From Clostridium sp. NkU-1 (lineage in GTDB: Bacteria > Bacillota_A > Clostridia > Lachnospirales > Lachnospiraceae): a stretch of 64,000 bases of DNA. Below, piece after piece: positions 10,761 through 24,300 of this stretch. Position 1 is the stretch's first letter, and each line of letters begins with the position of its first letter. Made by a program: the position numbers and the translations under genes. The stretch lies in contig BBDR01000018.1 of NCBI GenBank assembly GCA_001312405.1, positions 1 through 64,000 of the forward strand. The letters are read 5' to 3'. The notes under the pieces were generated by a model. That model was not told where the DNA came from. It saw only the letters and a program-made list of their open reading frames with translations, and made no database searches.

Positions 10761-13322
10761 TTATTCCTCTTCAGGGGCTTCATCAATTTCAACGATTTCT
10801 TCGGGAATCTCTTCATCCTCCATATCCAGCTCTTCCATGCCTTCACCGTCGGACTTGCTGCCGTCATCCCGTACCTTGGCAATGCTGGCAACGCTGATAT
10901 CAGAATCCTGGTCAATGTTCATCAGCTTCACTCCGGAAGTGTTCCTGCCTATAACAGAGATATCATTGACAGAAATACGGATCACGATGCCTTCCGTTGT
11001 GATCAGAAGGAGGTCATGGTCATCCTCAACTAACTTGGCTCCCACAATATCTCCTGTCTTTTCTGTGATCTTATAGCACAGAACACCCTTTCCGCCTCTC
11101 CTCTGAGGAGTAAATTCTTCAATTGGGGTACGTTTGCCCATACCGTTGGCAGATACGATCAAAAGCTTTGGTCCCTGGGACTCCATCTGCATGCCGATAA
11201 CCTGGTCATCATCATTGAGCTTCATACCGATAACACCTATGGATACACGTCCTGTTATACGGACATCCTTTTCATGGAACCGGATGCACTGGCCCTTTTT
11301 CGTTACAAGGAAAATATCCATTGTATCGTCGGTTGCCTTAACCTCAATCAGTTCATCATTTTCCCGGAGGACAATAGCCTGGAGGCCGTTCTTACGGACA
11401 TTGGCATATTCCATCATAGGTGTTTTCTTTACCATTCCGTTTTTGGTTGCCATGAATAAGAACTTGTCATCGTCATATTCTTTCATGGGGATGATAGCCG
11501 TAATGCTCTCTCCTGGAAGCATCTGCAAAAGGTTCACAATGGCGGTTCCTCTGGAGGTTCTGCTTCCTTCCGGAATCATATAGGTCTTTAACCGGTAAAC
11601 ACGGCCTGTATTGGTAAAGAACATCAGGTAATGATGGGTTGTTGTCATCATCAGGTCCTCGATGTAATCCTGGTCAATGGTCTGCATTCCCTTGATTCCC
11701 CTGCCGCCCCGGTTCTGGTTCTTGAAGTTGTCTATAGACATCCTCTTAATGTATCCCAGTTTTGTCATGGCGACGATGGTGCTTTCATCGGGAATCAAAT
11801 CTTCCATGGACATATCGTACTCGTCAAAGCCGATGGAGGTCCTTCTGTCATCTCCGTATTTTGCAGAAATGATGGATATTTCCTCCTTGATCACTGCTAA
11901 AAGCTTTTTCTCATCAGCAAGGATGGCCTTTAATTCCGCAATCCTGGCTTCCAGTTCCCTGTATTCGTTCTCAAGCTTTTCTCTTTCCAGACCGGTAAGA
12001 GCTCTCAAACGCATATCCACGATTGCCTGAGACTGGACATCGCTTAAGCCGAAACGGCTCATGAGTTCTGCCTTGGCTGCCTGGACATTTGCTGAACCCC
12101 GGATGATCCTGATGACTTCGTCAATATTATCCAAGGCAATGAGCAAGCCTTCCAAAATATGGGCTCTCTCTTCCGCCTTATTTAAATCGTAACGGATTCT
12201 TCTGGTCACCACTTCCTTCTGGTGATCCAGATAATAATTTAACATCTGAAGGATGTTTAAGACCTTTGGCTCCAGAACGCCGGCACTGTTTTTAACGAGA
12301 GCAATCATGATCACGCCAAAGGTATCCTGAAGCTGGGTATGCTTGATCAGCTGATTAAGGATTACATTGGCATTGGCGTCCCTGCGGAGTTCAATGCAGA
12401 TTCTCATACCGGAACGGTCGGACTCATCCCGTAAGTCGGTAATGCCGTCTACCTTCTTATCCTTTACCAACTCCGCGATTTTTTCAATGAGACGGGCCTT
12501 ATTGACCATGTATGGAAGCTCAGTTACAATGATCCGGCTTTTTCCGTTTGCCATGGCCTCAATATCGCTGACAGCTCTGACACGGATTTTTCCCCGTCCT
12601 GTGCGGTAAGCTTCTTCAATTCCCCGCTTTCCGAGGATGGTCGCTCCGGTTGGGAAGTCAGGTCCTTTGATGATTTCAAGAATTTCCTCCATGGTGGTTT
12701 CCCTGTTTTCTTCCACCTGGTTGTCAATAATATGAACGACTGCGTTAATGACCTCCCTTAAGTTGTGGGGAGGGATGTTGGTAGCCATACCAACGGCAAT
12801 ACCGGAGGTACCATTTACCAGAAGATTGGGATAGCGGGACGGAAGAACATCCGGCTCCCTCTCAGTCTCGTCAAAGTTAGGGCTGAAATCAACGGTATCT
12901 TTGTTGATATCAGCAAGCATTTCCATGGAAATCTTACTTAAGCGGGCTTCCGTATATCGCATGGCAGCCGCGCCGTCTCCATCCACGGAACCGAAGTTTC
13001 CATGGCCATCCACCAACGGATATCTGGTAGACCACTCCTGTGCCAGATTCACCAAAGCTCCGTAAATGGAGCTGTCGCCATGAGGATGATATTTACCCAT
13101 GGTATCACCGACGATACGGGCACATTTACGGTGTGGCTTATCCGGACCGTTGTTGAGCTCGATCATGGAATACAGGACTCTACGCTGAACCGGCTTCAAA
13201 CCGTCTCTTACATCAGGCAGGGCTCTGGAAACAATGACGCTCATGGCATAATCGATATACGATTTTTCCATGGTCTTTTTTAGGTCCACATCATGAACTT
13301 TATCAAAGATATTTGGTTCCAT
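10761..13322 (-). CDS. gyrA: DNA gyrase subunit A
   Basis: An uninterrupted 853-residue GyrA. The breakage-reunion domain contains the catalytic tyrosine in [11 protein letters not shown] (about residue 122), and the C-terminal half contains beta-pinwheel repeats with the GyrA box-like QRRGGKG. The C-terminal tail is strongly acidic. The quinolone-determining region reads [10 protein letters not shown], so the position equal to E. coli Asp87 is Gly and Ala84 is Ser. GGAGG precedes the ATG and gyrB ends 14 bases upstream. GyrA cuts and rejoins DNA; with GyrB it introduces negative supercoils. Confidence 0.98.
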   Translation of the reverse strand: MEPNIFDKVHDVDLKKTMEKSYIDYAMSVIVSRALPDVRDGLKPVQRRVLYSMIELNNGPDKPHRKCARIVGDTMGKYHPHGDSSIYGALVNLAQEWSTRYPLVDGHGNFGSVDGDGAAAMRYTEARLSKISMEMLADINKDTVDFSPNFDETEREPDVLPSRYPNLLVNGTSGIAVGMATNIPPHNLREVINAVVHIIDNQVEENRETTMEEILEIIKGPDFPTGATILGKRGIEEAYRTGRGKIRVRAVSDIEAMANGKSRIIVTELPYMVNKARLIEKIAELVKDKKVDGITDLRDESDRSGMRICIELRRDANANVILNQLIKHTQLQDTFGVIMIALVKNSAGVLEPKVLNILQMLNYYLDHQKEVVTRRIRYDLNKAEERAHILEGLLIALDNIDEVIRIIRGSANVQAAKAELMSRFGLSDVQSQAIVDMRLRALTGLEREKLENEYRELEARIAELKAILADEKKLLAVIKEEISIISAKYGDDRRTSIGFDEYDMSMEDLIPDESTIVAMTKLGYIKRMSIDNFKNQNRGGRGIKGMQTIDQDYIEDLMMTTTHHYLMFFTNTGRVYRLKTYMIPEGSRTSRGTAIVNLLQMLPGESITAIIPMKEYDDDKFLFMATKNGMVKKTPMMEYANVRKNGLQAIVLRENDELIEVKATDDTMDIFLVTKKGQCIRFHEKDVRITGRVSIGVIGMKLNDDDQVIGMQMESQGPKLLIVSANGMGKRTPIEEFTPQRRGGKGVLCYKITEKTGDIVGAKLVEDDHDLLLITTEGIVIRISVNDISVIGRNTSGVKLMNIDQDSDISVASIAKVRDDGSKSDGEGMEELDMEDEEIPEEIVEIDEAPEEE

Positions 13323-13336
13323 TTTATTTCCTCCAA

Positions 13337-15249
<1,913 letters not shown>

Positions 15250-15270
15250 ATTTGCACGCTTCCTCCTGAA

Positions 15271-16356
15271 TTAATTTTCACTGCCTACGGTACCGCTTAC
15301 CACCCGGAATATCTTATCAACTGGAAACCGGTTTCTTACAAATTCCTCCAGTCCCGTACAGGTGATCACGGTCTGTATATGATTGATTCCTGCAAGTAAT
15401 TGATTTTGTCTGCTGCTGTCCAGCTCTGATAATACGTCATCCAATAAAAGGATGGGATAATCATATACTGTTTTTTCTACCAGTTCTATTTCTGCAAGCT
15501 TTAAGGACAACGCCGCTGTCCTTTGCTGCCCCTGGGAACCGAACCGGCGAATGTCGATTCCGTTGATGATGAAACTTAAATCATCCCGGTGGGGACCGGT
15601 AAGCGTTGTTTTCTGCTTGATATCCTGCTGCCTGCTTCGCCTTATGACATCTTCAAACGCATCCGCCTCTACATTTGGCTCATAAAGGATGCGCAGAGTT
15701 TCCTTTTCCCCGGAAAGATTCCCATGGATGGGTCCGATGATACCATCCAGCTGCTCTATAAATGCCTTCCGGTAACTTATCATTTCTTTTCCATATTGGA
15801 CCAGCTGCATATCCCATATGTCCAGGGTTTCCTCATAATCAGACCGGAAAGCCATATCTTTTAACAGTTTATTGCGCTGCGTCACAATCCGATTATACTG
15901 CACAAGGGAATGGACGTAAAGCTTATTTAGTTGACATAATTCCAAATCAACGAACCGGCGCCTTTCGGCCGGTCCGTTTTTTATGAGATTTAAGTCTTCC
16001 GGAGAAAAAAATACAACGTTGACTATTCCAAACAATTCACTGGCTTTCCTTATGGGAACGCCGTTTACTGCCACGCCTTTGGCTTTATTCTTCTTCAAAT
16101 GCATGTCAATCCGGTATGGAATATCTTTCTTTCTGATGTTTAGCTTGATATGCGACTCATCCCTGTCAAACTGTATGATTTCCTTATCCTTGCTCCCTCT
16201 GTGGGATTTTGTCGTAGCACAGACATAGATTGCTTCTAAGACATTTGTTTTCCCCTGGGCATTGTCCCCATAGAGTATATTGGTTCCCTGACTAAAATCC
16301 ATATGTAATTCATCATAGTTGCGGTAATTCTTAAGCTCTATCGATTCAATTATCAT
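15271..16356 (-). CDS. recF: DNA replication/repair protein RecF
   Basis: An intact 361-residue SMC-like ATPase. Walker A is GDNAQGKTN (about residue 30), the signature motif is FGSQGQQRTAALSLK, and Walker B is ILLLDDVLSELD. RecF loads RecA on gapped DNA with RecO and RecR. The N-terminus MIIESIELKNYRNY is typical. It lies 8 bases after the S4-domain gene, in the standard dnaN-S4-recF-gyrB order. Confidence 0.97.
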   Translation of the reverse strand: MIIESIELKNYRNYDELHMDFSQGTNILYGDNAQGKTNVLEAIYVCATTKSHRGSKDKEIIQFDRDESHIKLNIRKKDIPYRIDMHLKKNKAKGVAVNGVPIRKASELFGIVNVVFFSPEDLNLIKNGPAERRRFVDLELCQLNKLYVHSLVQYNRIVTQRNKLLKDMAFRSDYEETLDIWDMQLVQYGKEMISYRKAFIEQLDGIIGPIHGNLSGEKETLRILYEPNVEADAFEDVIRRSRQQDIKQKTTLTGPHRDDLSFIINGIDIRRFGSQGQQRTAALSLKLAEIELVEKTVYDYPILLLDDVLSELDSSRQNQLLAGINHIQTVITCTGLEEFVRNRFPVDKIFRVVSGTVGSEN

Positions 16357-16364
16357 GGATGGTT

Positions 16365-16574
16365 TTATTCCTCGATTTTGATGGTATTACCTTCAAATGT
16401 GACTACGTCTCCGGCTCTTAATTTCTTTCCTCTCTGGTATTCTACCTGGCCGTTGACGCGTACAAGTCCATCCTCAATGACAAATTTGGCATCAACTCCT
16501 GATCCCACCATACCGGAAGCCTTTAAAGCCTGTCCCAGCTTGATGTATTCATCCCTTAACTTGATTGTCTCCAT
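16365..16574 (-). CDS. yaaA: S4-domain RNA-binding protein (YaaA/RlbA-like)
   Basis: A 69-residue protein that is almost entirely an S4 RNA-binding fold: LGQALKASGMVGSGVDAKFVIEDGLVRVNGQVE followed by KKLRAGDVVTFEG. I use the ATG at 16574, which has AGAGAGG upstream, rather than an in-frame TTG 21 bases earlier. Its place between dnaN and recF is conserved in Firmicutes. A ribosome-assembly role has been proposed for relatives. Confidence 0.9.
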   Translation of the reverse strand: METIKLRDEYIKLGQALKASGMVGSGVDAKFVIEDGLVRVNGQVEYQRGKKLRAGDVVTFEGNTIKIEE

Positions 16575-16627
16575 ATTTTCCTCTCTATTTTCCAAATCCC
16601 ATATTTCCCTTACCAGACATGGACAGT

Positions 16628-17748
16628 TTAAACCGCTGCCGCATTAAAGTTGACAGGAAGGATCAGGTAAATATATTTTCCCTCTTCATCCCGGATAAAG
16701 CAGGGGGATTTGGGATTCAGCATATAAAGGGTTACTTCTTCGTCATCAATGATCCTTAAGGCATCAATAAGAAACTTTGGATTAAAACCGATCATGATGT
16801 CGCTTCCTGTTTTATGAATCGGAACCTGAGCATTCATGGAACCAAAGCTGGAATTCATCTTAAGCTGCATTTCCTGATCTTCAATATTCATGATCAGGGG
16901 CTTCTTATCATTTTCCCTTACCAGGATGGTGGCACGGTCAAGACAGTCTAAAAGTTCTCTTTTATTGACTGAGGTCTTTGTCTCATAATCGCTGGAAAGC
17001 ATCTGGTCAATCCGGAAATATTCTCCTTCTATTAAACGGGACACAACGATGGTATCATCAAATTCGAATAAAATGTGATTGGTGCTGAAGAAAATAAGCA
17101 CTTCTTTTTCATTGTCCCCGCCCAGGATCTTGCTGACTTCATTTAGAGTCTTGCCAGGAACAATGACTTTTATATCATGATAAGTATCTTTTAATTCAAT
17201 ATTTCGGATAGAAATCCTGTGACCATCCAGAGAAACCACCTTTAACTGGTTCCCGGATACCTGGAAAAGCTCTCCGGTCATCATCTTATTGCTGTCATTG
17301 GGGGCAATGGAAAAATGGTCTGGCGGATCACTTCCTTTAAAGAGAACTGGGAAAGGCAGATATAATGATCCCGTTCAATATACGGAAGATAAGCAAATTC
17401 CTCCCCATCCCGTCCCTGGATATGGAATACAGAGTTTTCACAGGAAATGGTGGTGGTAAATTTCTCATCGCTTTCAATGGTTACAAGGGAATCTCCTGCA
17501 GAAGAGAGTTTTCTTACGATCTCTGAAAGCAGTTTTGCCTCAAGAGCGATCTTTCCTCTCTCCAGGATGGTTCCTTCTACCTTAGTTTCAATTCCCAGCT
17601 CCATGTCATTGGCAGTCAGTTTGATTTCTGATCCGCTGGCATCGATGAAGATGCATTCCAGGATGGACATAGTTGTTTTACTGGGAACTGCTTTCAGTAC
17701 GATATTAATGCCGTTTAGGATCTCATCCTGTTTAAATGTCAGTTTCAT
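16628..17748 (-). CDS. dnaN: DNA polymerase III beta sliding clamp (1 frameshift)
   Basis: About 373 residues, with three similar clamp domains. The N-terminus MKLTFKQDEILNGINIVLKAVPSKTT and the ending YLILPV match the family. One base seems to be missing from a T run (A run on the plus strand near 17309), splitting the frame between EVIRQTIF and NKMMTGELFQVSG. The clamp encircles DNA and tethers polymerase III and other factors. It follows dnaA and the origin spacer and precedes the S4 gene. Confidence 0.96.
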
Positions 17749-18006
17749 AATTGTTGATAACTCCTTTGCTCTAGAAATTGCAATAAATAGATGGATGATA
17801 TAGTTAAATTCCGTCGTAGTAGTAGTAGGGGCTGTGGGTTTGTGTAAAAGCCTTAATAACCTATATAAAGGCAGATGTTTCCATGTTCATAACGATGTGA
17901 ATAATGTCCACAAAATCTAAGGAAAACTATGAGGTTATCCACATGGAGATGAGAAACAGTTTTAGGCCCTTAATTATCCACAGAAGATTAACATCTAATA
18001 CACACC
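17749..18006. other. oriC: oriC part 1: dnaA-dnaN spacer with DnaA boxes
   Basis: Two perfect DnaA boxes TTATCCACA occur at 17935-17943 and 17974-17982, and a near match ATGTCCACA at 17904-17912. AT-rich stretches flank them. The spacer between dnaA and dnaN is the usual place of the unwinding element in Firmicutes. Confidence 0.85.
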
Positions 18007-19385
18007 TTATTGTGGATTGATTTTCTTTTTCAGAATTTCAATGGTGTTATTTAAAGATTCGTTTTTGTTCATGTTCGTGGTGATTTTTTTCTATGCCATG
18101 GATGATGGTTGTATGGTCCCTTCCTCCTAAGTATTTTCCGATCATCTGCAAGGGGGTTCCAACCATTTCGCGGCAGAGATACATGACAATCTGACGCGGA
18201 TAAACGATTTCCTTGTTCCGTTTCTGGGAAGAAATATCAAGAGGAGTAATGCCGTAGTGATCTGCAACTACCTGTATGACAAGTTCCGGCGTGATTTCCC
18301 GCTTATCGTTGGGGGAGATGATATCCTTTAATGCTTCTTCAGCCAGTTCTACAGTGATCTCCTTATTATCAAGGCGGGAGAGGGCTACGATTTTAGTCAG
18401 GGCGCCTTCCAGCTCCCGGATGTTGGACTTTATGTTGGTTGCTATGTATTTAATGACTTCATTGTCAATGTTATAGCCTTCCATTTCCTCTTTTTTCCGG
18501 AGGATGGCCATCCTTGTCTCATAATCAGGGGACTGTATGTCCACTGTTAAGCCCCATTCAAACCGGGAACGGAGCCGTTCCTCCAATGTTTCGATTTCTT
18601 TTGGCGGTTTATCAGAGGAAATAATGATCTGCTTTTTGGCTTCGTACAAGGTGTTGAAGGTATGGAAGAATTCTTCCTGGGTACTTTCCTTGCCGATGAT
18701 GAACTGGATATCGTCGATCAGCAGAACGTCATTGTTGCGGTACTTCTCACGGAATTCCGTAGAAGAGAAGTTGTTTTTGTTACGGATCGCGTCAATCAGC
18801 TCGTTGGTAAATTTCTCGCTGGTCACGTAGAGGACCTTTGCAGCCGGATTATTTTTTTAAGATAAAATGACCGATGGAATGCATTAAGTGGGTCTTTCCA
18901 AGACCAACGCCTCCGTATATGAACAGAGGGTTATAGATTTCGCCTGGAGATTCCGCAACAGCCAATGAGGCAGCATGAGCCAGGTTGTTGTTGGCACCAA
19001 CCACAAAGGTATCGAAGGTGTATTTCGGATTTAAATTTGCGGTTATGATGGCCGACTGGCTGACCTGATTCATGGTATTGGTAATAAGAGTGTTGCCTGC
19101 AGGTGCGGCTGCGGCCTCTTTTTGGATCTGGTTTTCAACGACAAAATCGATGCTGCACTCAAATCCAGTCACTTCTTCTATGGTAATCTTTAGAAGAAAC
19201 CCGTATTTTTTGCGGATGTATCCCAAGAATTCCACATCCGGTACCGTGACGATGACTTTTTCGCCGTTTACAGAATAAACCTTCAGCGGAAGAAGCCATG
19301 TTTTAAAAGACACGTCCGTAATTTCGTGTTCTTCTTTTAAATTCAATAAGATTTCATCCCATTTTTCCTTTAACTTTTCTAACAT
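18007..19385 (-). CDS. dnaA: chromosomal replication initiator DnaA (2 frameshifts)
   Basis: About 459 residues. Domain I begins [19 protein letters not shown]. Domain III has Walker A ([16 protein letters not shown]) and Walker B ([10 protein letters not shown]). Domain IV has the DnaA-box reading motif [13 protein letters not shown]. The frame breaks in the T run near 18854 and again near 18085, where one A fewer gives the normal C-terminus [17 protein letters not shown] and a stop at 18007. The ATG at 19385 has GGAG upstream. DnaA-ATP binds the boxes and opens the origin. Confidence 0.97.
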
Positions 19386-19443
19386 TCTAAGTCTCCTACG
19401 TTTATAAAAATGCAAATATGCGCATTTACCCAATCTACAGTTC

Positions 19444-19472
19444 ATTCTATACTATTTCGAAACAATTTTCAA
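19444..19472 (-). promoter_or_regulatory. dnaA promoter
   Basis: On the minus strand TTGAAA (19467-19472) and TAGAAT (19444-19449) are 17 bases apart, about 60 bases before the dnaA start. DnaA boxes lie just upstream, which would allow autoregulation. Confidence 0.7.
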
Positions 19473-19760
19473 TGATAATAGAAAAAAATTGTGGATAAGT
19501 GTGTGCAGAGGATGTGTATTGCATGTGAATCATATGTTGATAATCATCCAGAGAGATAGTTGTCCACAAAAAAAGGAGGATTTGGAAAGTTATGTTATTC
19601 ACATCCCGGGAGTATGGAATTTATCTGGGCTTAAAGGACAGGCCTGTGAATAAAACGGCAATTATCAAGATAATATCCATAGAGTTTTCCACAAGTTATC
19701 CCCATAATGTTGATAAGTTTATGTAAATTAACAAAATGGGAGTGAATTTACTGACGCAGA
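19473..19760. other. oriC: oriC part 2: DnaA-box cluster upstream of dnaA
   Basis: A series of DnaA boxes and near matches in both directions: TGTGGATAA (19490-19498), TTGTCCACA (19560-19568), TTATTCACA (19595-19603), TGTGAATAA (19645-19653), TTTTCCACA (19685-19693) and TTATCCCCA (19696-19704). With the cluster after dnaA this forms a bipartite origin as described in Bacillus. No gene lies in this stretch. Confidence 0.85.
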
Positions 19761-19790
19761 TTGACGGATAGTAACTTTTTATAATATAAT
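19761..19790 (+). promoter_or_regulatory. promoter of the ECF S-component gene
   Basis: TTGACG (19761-19766) and TATAAT (19785-19790) are 18 bases apart, about 60 bases ahead of the ATG at 19852. Confidence 0.7.
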
Positions 19791-19851
19791 GCACGTGTAA
19801 CCAGATGCATTGTATCTTATTAAAAGAACAGTAGCACAGGAGGTAAAAAAA

Positions 19852-20478
19852 ATGAATATTGAAAACAAAACCCGTAGCCTGGTATTGGCAGCCGTATTTG
19901 TTGCCATTATCGTCATCATGCGTTTACGCTTTGGGTATATCCCTCTGGGGTTTATGAACGCTACCATCATTCACGTTCCGGTCATAATTGGAGCCATTAT
20001 TCTTGGACCAAAATATGGCGGATTTTTGGGAATGGTATTCGGACTGACAAGTTTGTGGAAAAATACCAATATGCCCAATCCTACGTCCTTTGTTTTTTTC
20101 TCCCTTTATTAAAGTGGAGAGTACGGCGGAAATATTGGAAGCTGATTATTTGTATGGTTCCCAGAATTCTTGTGGGAATCGTAGCCTATTATGTATTCCG
20201 TGGAGTGTTAAAAGCTCTGGGCGAAAAAAAGCGGAAAGAGGACCATTGCTTTAGGAGCCGCAGGGGTTGCCGGATCATTAACCAATACTCTTTTGGTAAT
20301 GAATCTGATTTACTTATTTTTCGGAAAAGAATATGGACAGGCAGCAAAAGGACTGACGGAAGGAATTTATTCCGTTATTATAGGAATTATATGCATCAAT
20401 GGAATTCCGGAAGCCATTGTGGCAGGAATACTTACGGTAGCGGTTACACAGGCTTTATTTAAGGCAATGAAAGGGTAA
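19852..20478 (+). CDS. ECF transporter S component-like membrane protein (2 frameshifts)
   Basis: About 208 residues with five or six hydrophobic segments. The start KTRSLVLAAVFVAIIVIMR, then IPLGFMNATIIHVPVIIGAIILGPKYGGFLGMVFGLTSL, resemble ECF-type vitamin S components, which bind a micronutrient and work with a shared EcfA-EcfT energizing module not seen here. The frame breaks near 20097 (T run) and near 20226; the third part reads LGAAGVAGSLTNTLLVMNLIYLFFGKEYG. AGGAGG precedes the ATG. A pantothenate carrier is one possibility, but the substrate cannot be told. Confidence 0.72.
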
Positions 20479-20492
20479 TTACTGATAATAAC

Positions 20493-20538
20493 AGAGCCAT
20501 TTCTCCATGGACAAATCATTTGGTGGAGAAATGGCTCT
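20493..20538. terminator. bidirectional terminator between convergent genes
   Basis: agagccatttctcca (20493-20507) pairs perfectly with tggagaaatggctct (20524-20538), a 15-bp stem. It lies between the stop codons of the S component and the glycoside hydrolase. T-rich sequence follows on the plus side. Confidence 0.9.
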
Positions 20539-20540
20539 TA

Positions 20541-21995
20541 CTATTTTAATTTGAATTGTAAAAAAAGTTTTTAAATTTTTGATATCCGCATGTGTATTGA
20601 ATTGCCTTAGATCCAATAGATTGCCTTTTATATCTGTAATGATCTTTAAGTCTTTTCCAGCTTCAAAAACTTTTTTTTCCATCAACAAAGGCTTCTGCCT
20701 GGAATCCGGAGTTTTTGATTTTAAATGTATGCTTCCCCCATACCTGTTCGTAAAGGCTTTCGTGTCCGCCTGTGGTTCCCCAGTAAATCCTTTCATGTTC
20801 TATATGGATCCCATACATACGGGCTGCATATTCCATAACGGAAAGCATGGCAGGGCCATAGGAGTCCTGGATTCCTTCTAAGGATTCCAGGGATGGCTTC
20901 CCGGTGAAAGGATCATACTGTTGAACAAAGATGCATGTTTCTCCAATTGCCTGGAACAGTTTTTCTCCCAGATAGGGGATCAGATGATCGTAGCCATAAT
21001 TCTCAAGAGCGCGGATTGCCCGCTGATAGGTGAGAGCCTCGGATTGTCCGCTCCAGTTATTGGTGGTAATGTTACGGAACAGAGGATCATTTACTGCAAT
21101 GGATGGAAGGGGCATATTTGTCCAGAATTCTTCCGGATTCAACAGGTGCTTTGTGACAAAATGGCCGGCCATGGTATGGGTCAGGCTGTTCCAGTACATG
21201 GCTCTTAAATTGTTATGGGTCATGATATTCATGACATTGTGATTCCGGTCCCGGTCAAAGCAGGCGCCTTTTGTTTCATCCCAAAGATAATTTTTTATTT
21301 TGTTCTGAACGGATAATGCCTTTTTTATCCAGAATTTCAGCCCTTTTTTCATTTCCCTGTATTCTGCAGATCTTTGAAAGGATTTCTCTTGAGGAATAAG
21401 AAAAACTCATAATGTCCATGGATGCCATGGGTACGATCTGGCAATTTTCTGGGGGAAGTTCTCCACTCCAGGAATCCGGTGCATCTCCGTACCGGAGGGC
21501 ATGATCTTCTCCGGTATCGTATTTGCACCAGCTTTCCAGACAGCCATCTCCGTCTGAATCTCTTACATCCCATAAATAAGTGTCAAATTTTTCCAAAGTG
21601 GTATAAAGAAGATTTAAATATTCCGGGTCTTTTCCCATTAAATAATACATGTTAAGAGCAGAAGAGGGAAAGCAGAATCCCTGAAATTTATTGAACTGGG
21701 GAGTGATTTTTCCATCAATATAAGCAATGCTCCCGGGAAATCTTCCATCCTTCCTTTGAGTTTCCATAAACAAAAGATGGTTATTCAGTCCGGCTTCCAT
21801 GTTTCTTTTTGCGTACATTTCCCCGCCCATGGGTTGGGTCTCCAGCCATAATTTTTCGTAGCCGCCGCCTTCGATCAGTACAAGTCTGGAATTAAAGTAT
21901 TTTAAGTTATTCCCTGTTTTTATTTCGGCTGAGTCCATAAGCTTTTGCAAAAGTTCATAAGAAGTCTGAAATGATACACTTGTTTGAATATTCAC
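20541..21995 (-). CDS. glycoside hydrolase with (alpha/alpha)6 barrel, MGH1/GH63-like (2 or more frameshifts)
   Basis: About 484 residues. Visible features are repeated aromatic- and acid-rich helices such as DSDGDGCLESWCKYDTGED, GDAPDSWSGELPPE, and TTNNWSGQSEALTYQRAIRALENYG, which resemble MGH1-like/GH63-related hydrolases of alpha-linked sugars. No signal peptide is visible, so it is probably cytoplasmic. Frames break near 21349 and 20676 (T runs on the plus strand). Removing one T near 20565 gives a natural end, KTFLQFKLK, and a TAG at 20541 just before the terminator. It is the last gene of the ABC/GH43 operon. The exact family is uncertain. Confidence 0.7.
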
Positions 21996-22040
21996 ATTCC
22001 GCCTCCAAGGGTCAGGGGTTCTCCTGCTGATTTAGTTTTA

Positions 22041-23410
22041 TTATTTAACAATAAGCCTTTGAACAAGATCAAAAAGATCAACAGCACCCTGGTCTTCGGT
22101 AATACTGCCATAGGCTACATTTTGGCCAATGAGATGTAATTCATTTATGAATTCCTGGTCATTTGGCAAATTTGGTCCCTGGGGAATGGAACGGCCGCTG
22201 ATGGCATCATAAATAGAATAGACGGCTGCATCAACTGGAGTGGATTTCCCGGAAATTGCTTCACGTACAATCGGAGAACAGGGAATGCCACGGTTGGTGC
22301 CAAGAATTTCACCGGCTTCGGGGCTGGTCACAAAGAAATTAATGAACAGGGCCGCTGCTCCTGATACTGGCTGTTTTTGTTAATTCCGAGATACTGGCTC
22401 ATTTGGATCGCGTATGCCTTTTCTCCGCCTGCCGGAAGTGTGGTCGCTCCAAGCTGATCGGTCATCGCCGCCTGATAACCGGCTAACTGGTTGCTCCATA
22501 TCATTCCGATTGCAGCTTTGCCTGCCACAAGGGCAGAACTGTCAGCGCCTGTTTCTGCGTAGGTCGCCGTAGTGTCAGCATCGGGTATCAGTCCTTCGGT
22601 CCGTAAATCTGCCCATAACTTAATCCATTTTTTTAGAAGTTTCCAATGTCAGATAACCTTTGCCGCCCTGATCAGCGGTCCATAATGGAGTACCCTCCTG
22701 CTGGCAATAGTAGCTTAAGTAGTTGGCCTGATTTGTACTGTTATCAACGAAGGGGAATACGCCATCCGGCAGCTTGTTTTTTTAACTCTCTGCCGTAAGC
22801 AATTAATTCATCCCAGGTCAGATTGTAATCAGGGACAGCGGCACCGGCGGATTCTATCAATGATTTGTTATAGGCAAGAATAAGAGTGTTGGTTCCAAGG
22901 CTTACGGCATAGAGGTTTCCATCCAGGGTTGCAGCTTCAAGGGCTACCTGGTCAAACTGTCCGGCAGTACCGATCAAAAGCTGCTTACCGAGATAATCGT
23001 TAAGAGGTGTGAGATACTGTATGTAGTCCGGATAATTGCCTCCGAATTGAATCAGATCCGGAGCATTATTCCCTTGCAGCTGGGTATCGATGATCTGAAA
23101 ATGATCGGCAGTGCCGCCGTTAGGTTCGCCTGTAATTTTGATATTTGGATAGGCCTTCATAAACCTGTCTATCACCTGATTGGTGAGGGCAGCGCGTTCG
23201 TCATTGCCCCACCAGCCGAACCGCAGCTCAGCTGCTTCGCCGGTATATGGGGGAAGACCTTTTGTGTCAACTGGTTCATTTTCTGCTTTTTGTGATTCAG
23301 CAGGAACCGCAGTTGGTGCACTTGTTGTTTCTGAAATGTTTTTGGAGCTGCATCCACATAAGGAAAGGACTGCGCAGGCAGCTAACAGCAGTTGGATCGA
23401 TTTTTTTCAT
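22041..23410 (-). CDS. sugar ABC transporter substrate-binding lipoprotein (4 frameshifts)
   Basis: About 455 residues of the family 1 extracellular binding proteins. Read with one A fewer at 23401-23407, the N-terminus is MKKSIQLLLAACAVLSLCGC, a lipoprotein signal with a cysteine at the lipobox. The mature part shows FGWWGNDERAALTNQVIDRF, YPDYIQYLTPLNDYL, AGKAAIGMIWSNQ and NKNSQYQEAAALFINFF. Other breaks lie near 22785, 22630 and 22378. It captures an oligosaccharide outside the cell and passes it to the two permeases encoded upstream. Confidence 0.9.
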
Positions 23411-23447
23411 AGTATTCTCCTTTTCATGTTATTTGATTGAGAGGGTG

Positions 23448-24297
23448 TCATCCCTTAATTCCGGATGTAGCGATTCCCTGAACAAAATATTTTTGAAGTG
23501 AAAAGAATAAAATAAAGCTTGGCAGCATGGCGAGAGTGGACATGGCAAGTGCACCTCCCCAGTTTGATACGGCACCGGCATCCCCTACAAAGGTTCTTAA
23601 GGCACGGGATACGGTATAGCTTTCCGGAGACGTAAGGTAGAGAAGATGATTAAAAAAAGTCGTCCCATGTCCAGAGGAAAGTAAAGAGTGCGGTCGTAAC
23701 CATTGCCGGTCCTGCAAGAGGGATCACGATTCTGAAAAATATTCCGATTTTTCCGCATCCATCTATGATGGCGGCTTCATCCAGATCTTTTGGCAGTCCT
23801 CTTATAAACTGTACCAGCAGAAAAACAAAAAAACACATCCGTAGCTAAAAATTTGGGAACCAGGATCGGCAAGTAAGTACCGACCCAGCCGAAGGTGTTA
23901 AAAAGGATATAACGGGGCACCAGTGTAACATGTGCCGGAAGCATAAGGGTTATCATCATGATACCGAACCAAAAGTTTTTTTCCGAAGAACTTAAGCCTT
24001 CCGAAAGCATAAGCCGCCATAGTACATGAAATGAGGTTTGCGGCCACTGCAGCTATGCACAGAAGCATGGAGTTTGAGAAAAATTTACCAAATGAAACTC
24101 CTGCATAGCCCTTCCAGCCGCTGATATAATTATCAATGGTGATTGCTTTGGGAATCAGGCCTGTGTCGCTGAATATCATATTGTTGGGCTTAAAGGAACT
24201 GACAACCATCCAGATAACCGGATAAAGCATGGTAATTCCCAGTGCTACAATAAAAATATGTGTCATGATGATATGAAATTGTTTTTTTCGTTTTCAT
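23448..24297 (-). CDS. sugar ABC transporter permease, MalG-like (4 frameshifts)
   Basis: About 282 residues with six predicted membrane helices. The EAA loop that contacts the ATPase reads EAAIIDGCGKIGIFFRIVIPLAGP. Correcting one base in the T run at 24282-24288 joins the start MKTKKQFHIIMTHIFIVALG to the rest. Other breaks lie near 23977, 23827 and 23652, all in A/T runs. It starts 3 bases after the partner permease ends. The locus encodes no ATPase, so a shared MsmX-type ATPase elsewhere is likely. Confidence 0.88.
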
Positions 24298-24300
24298 AGA

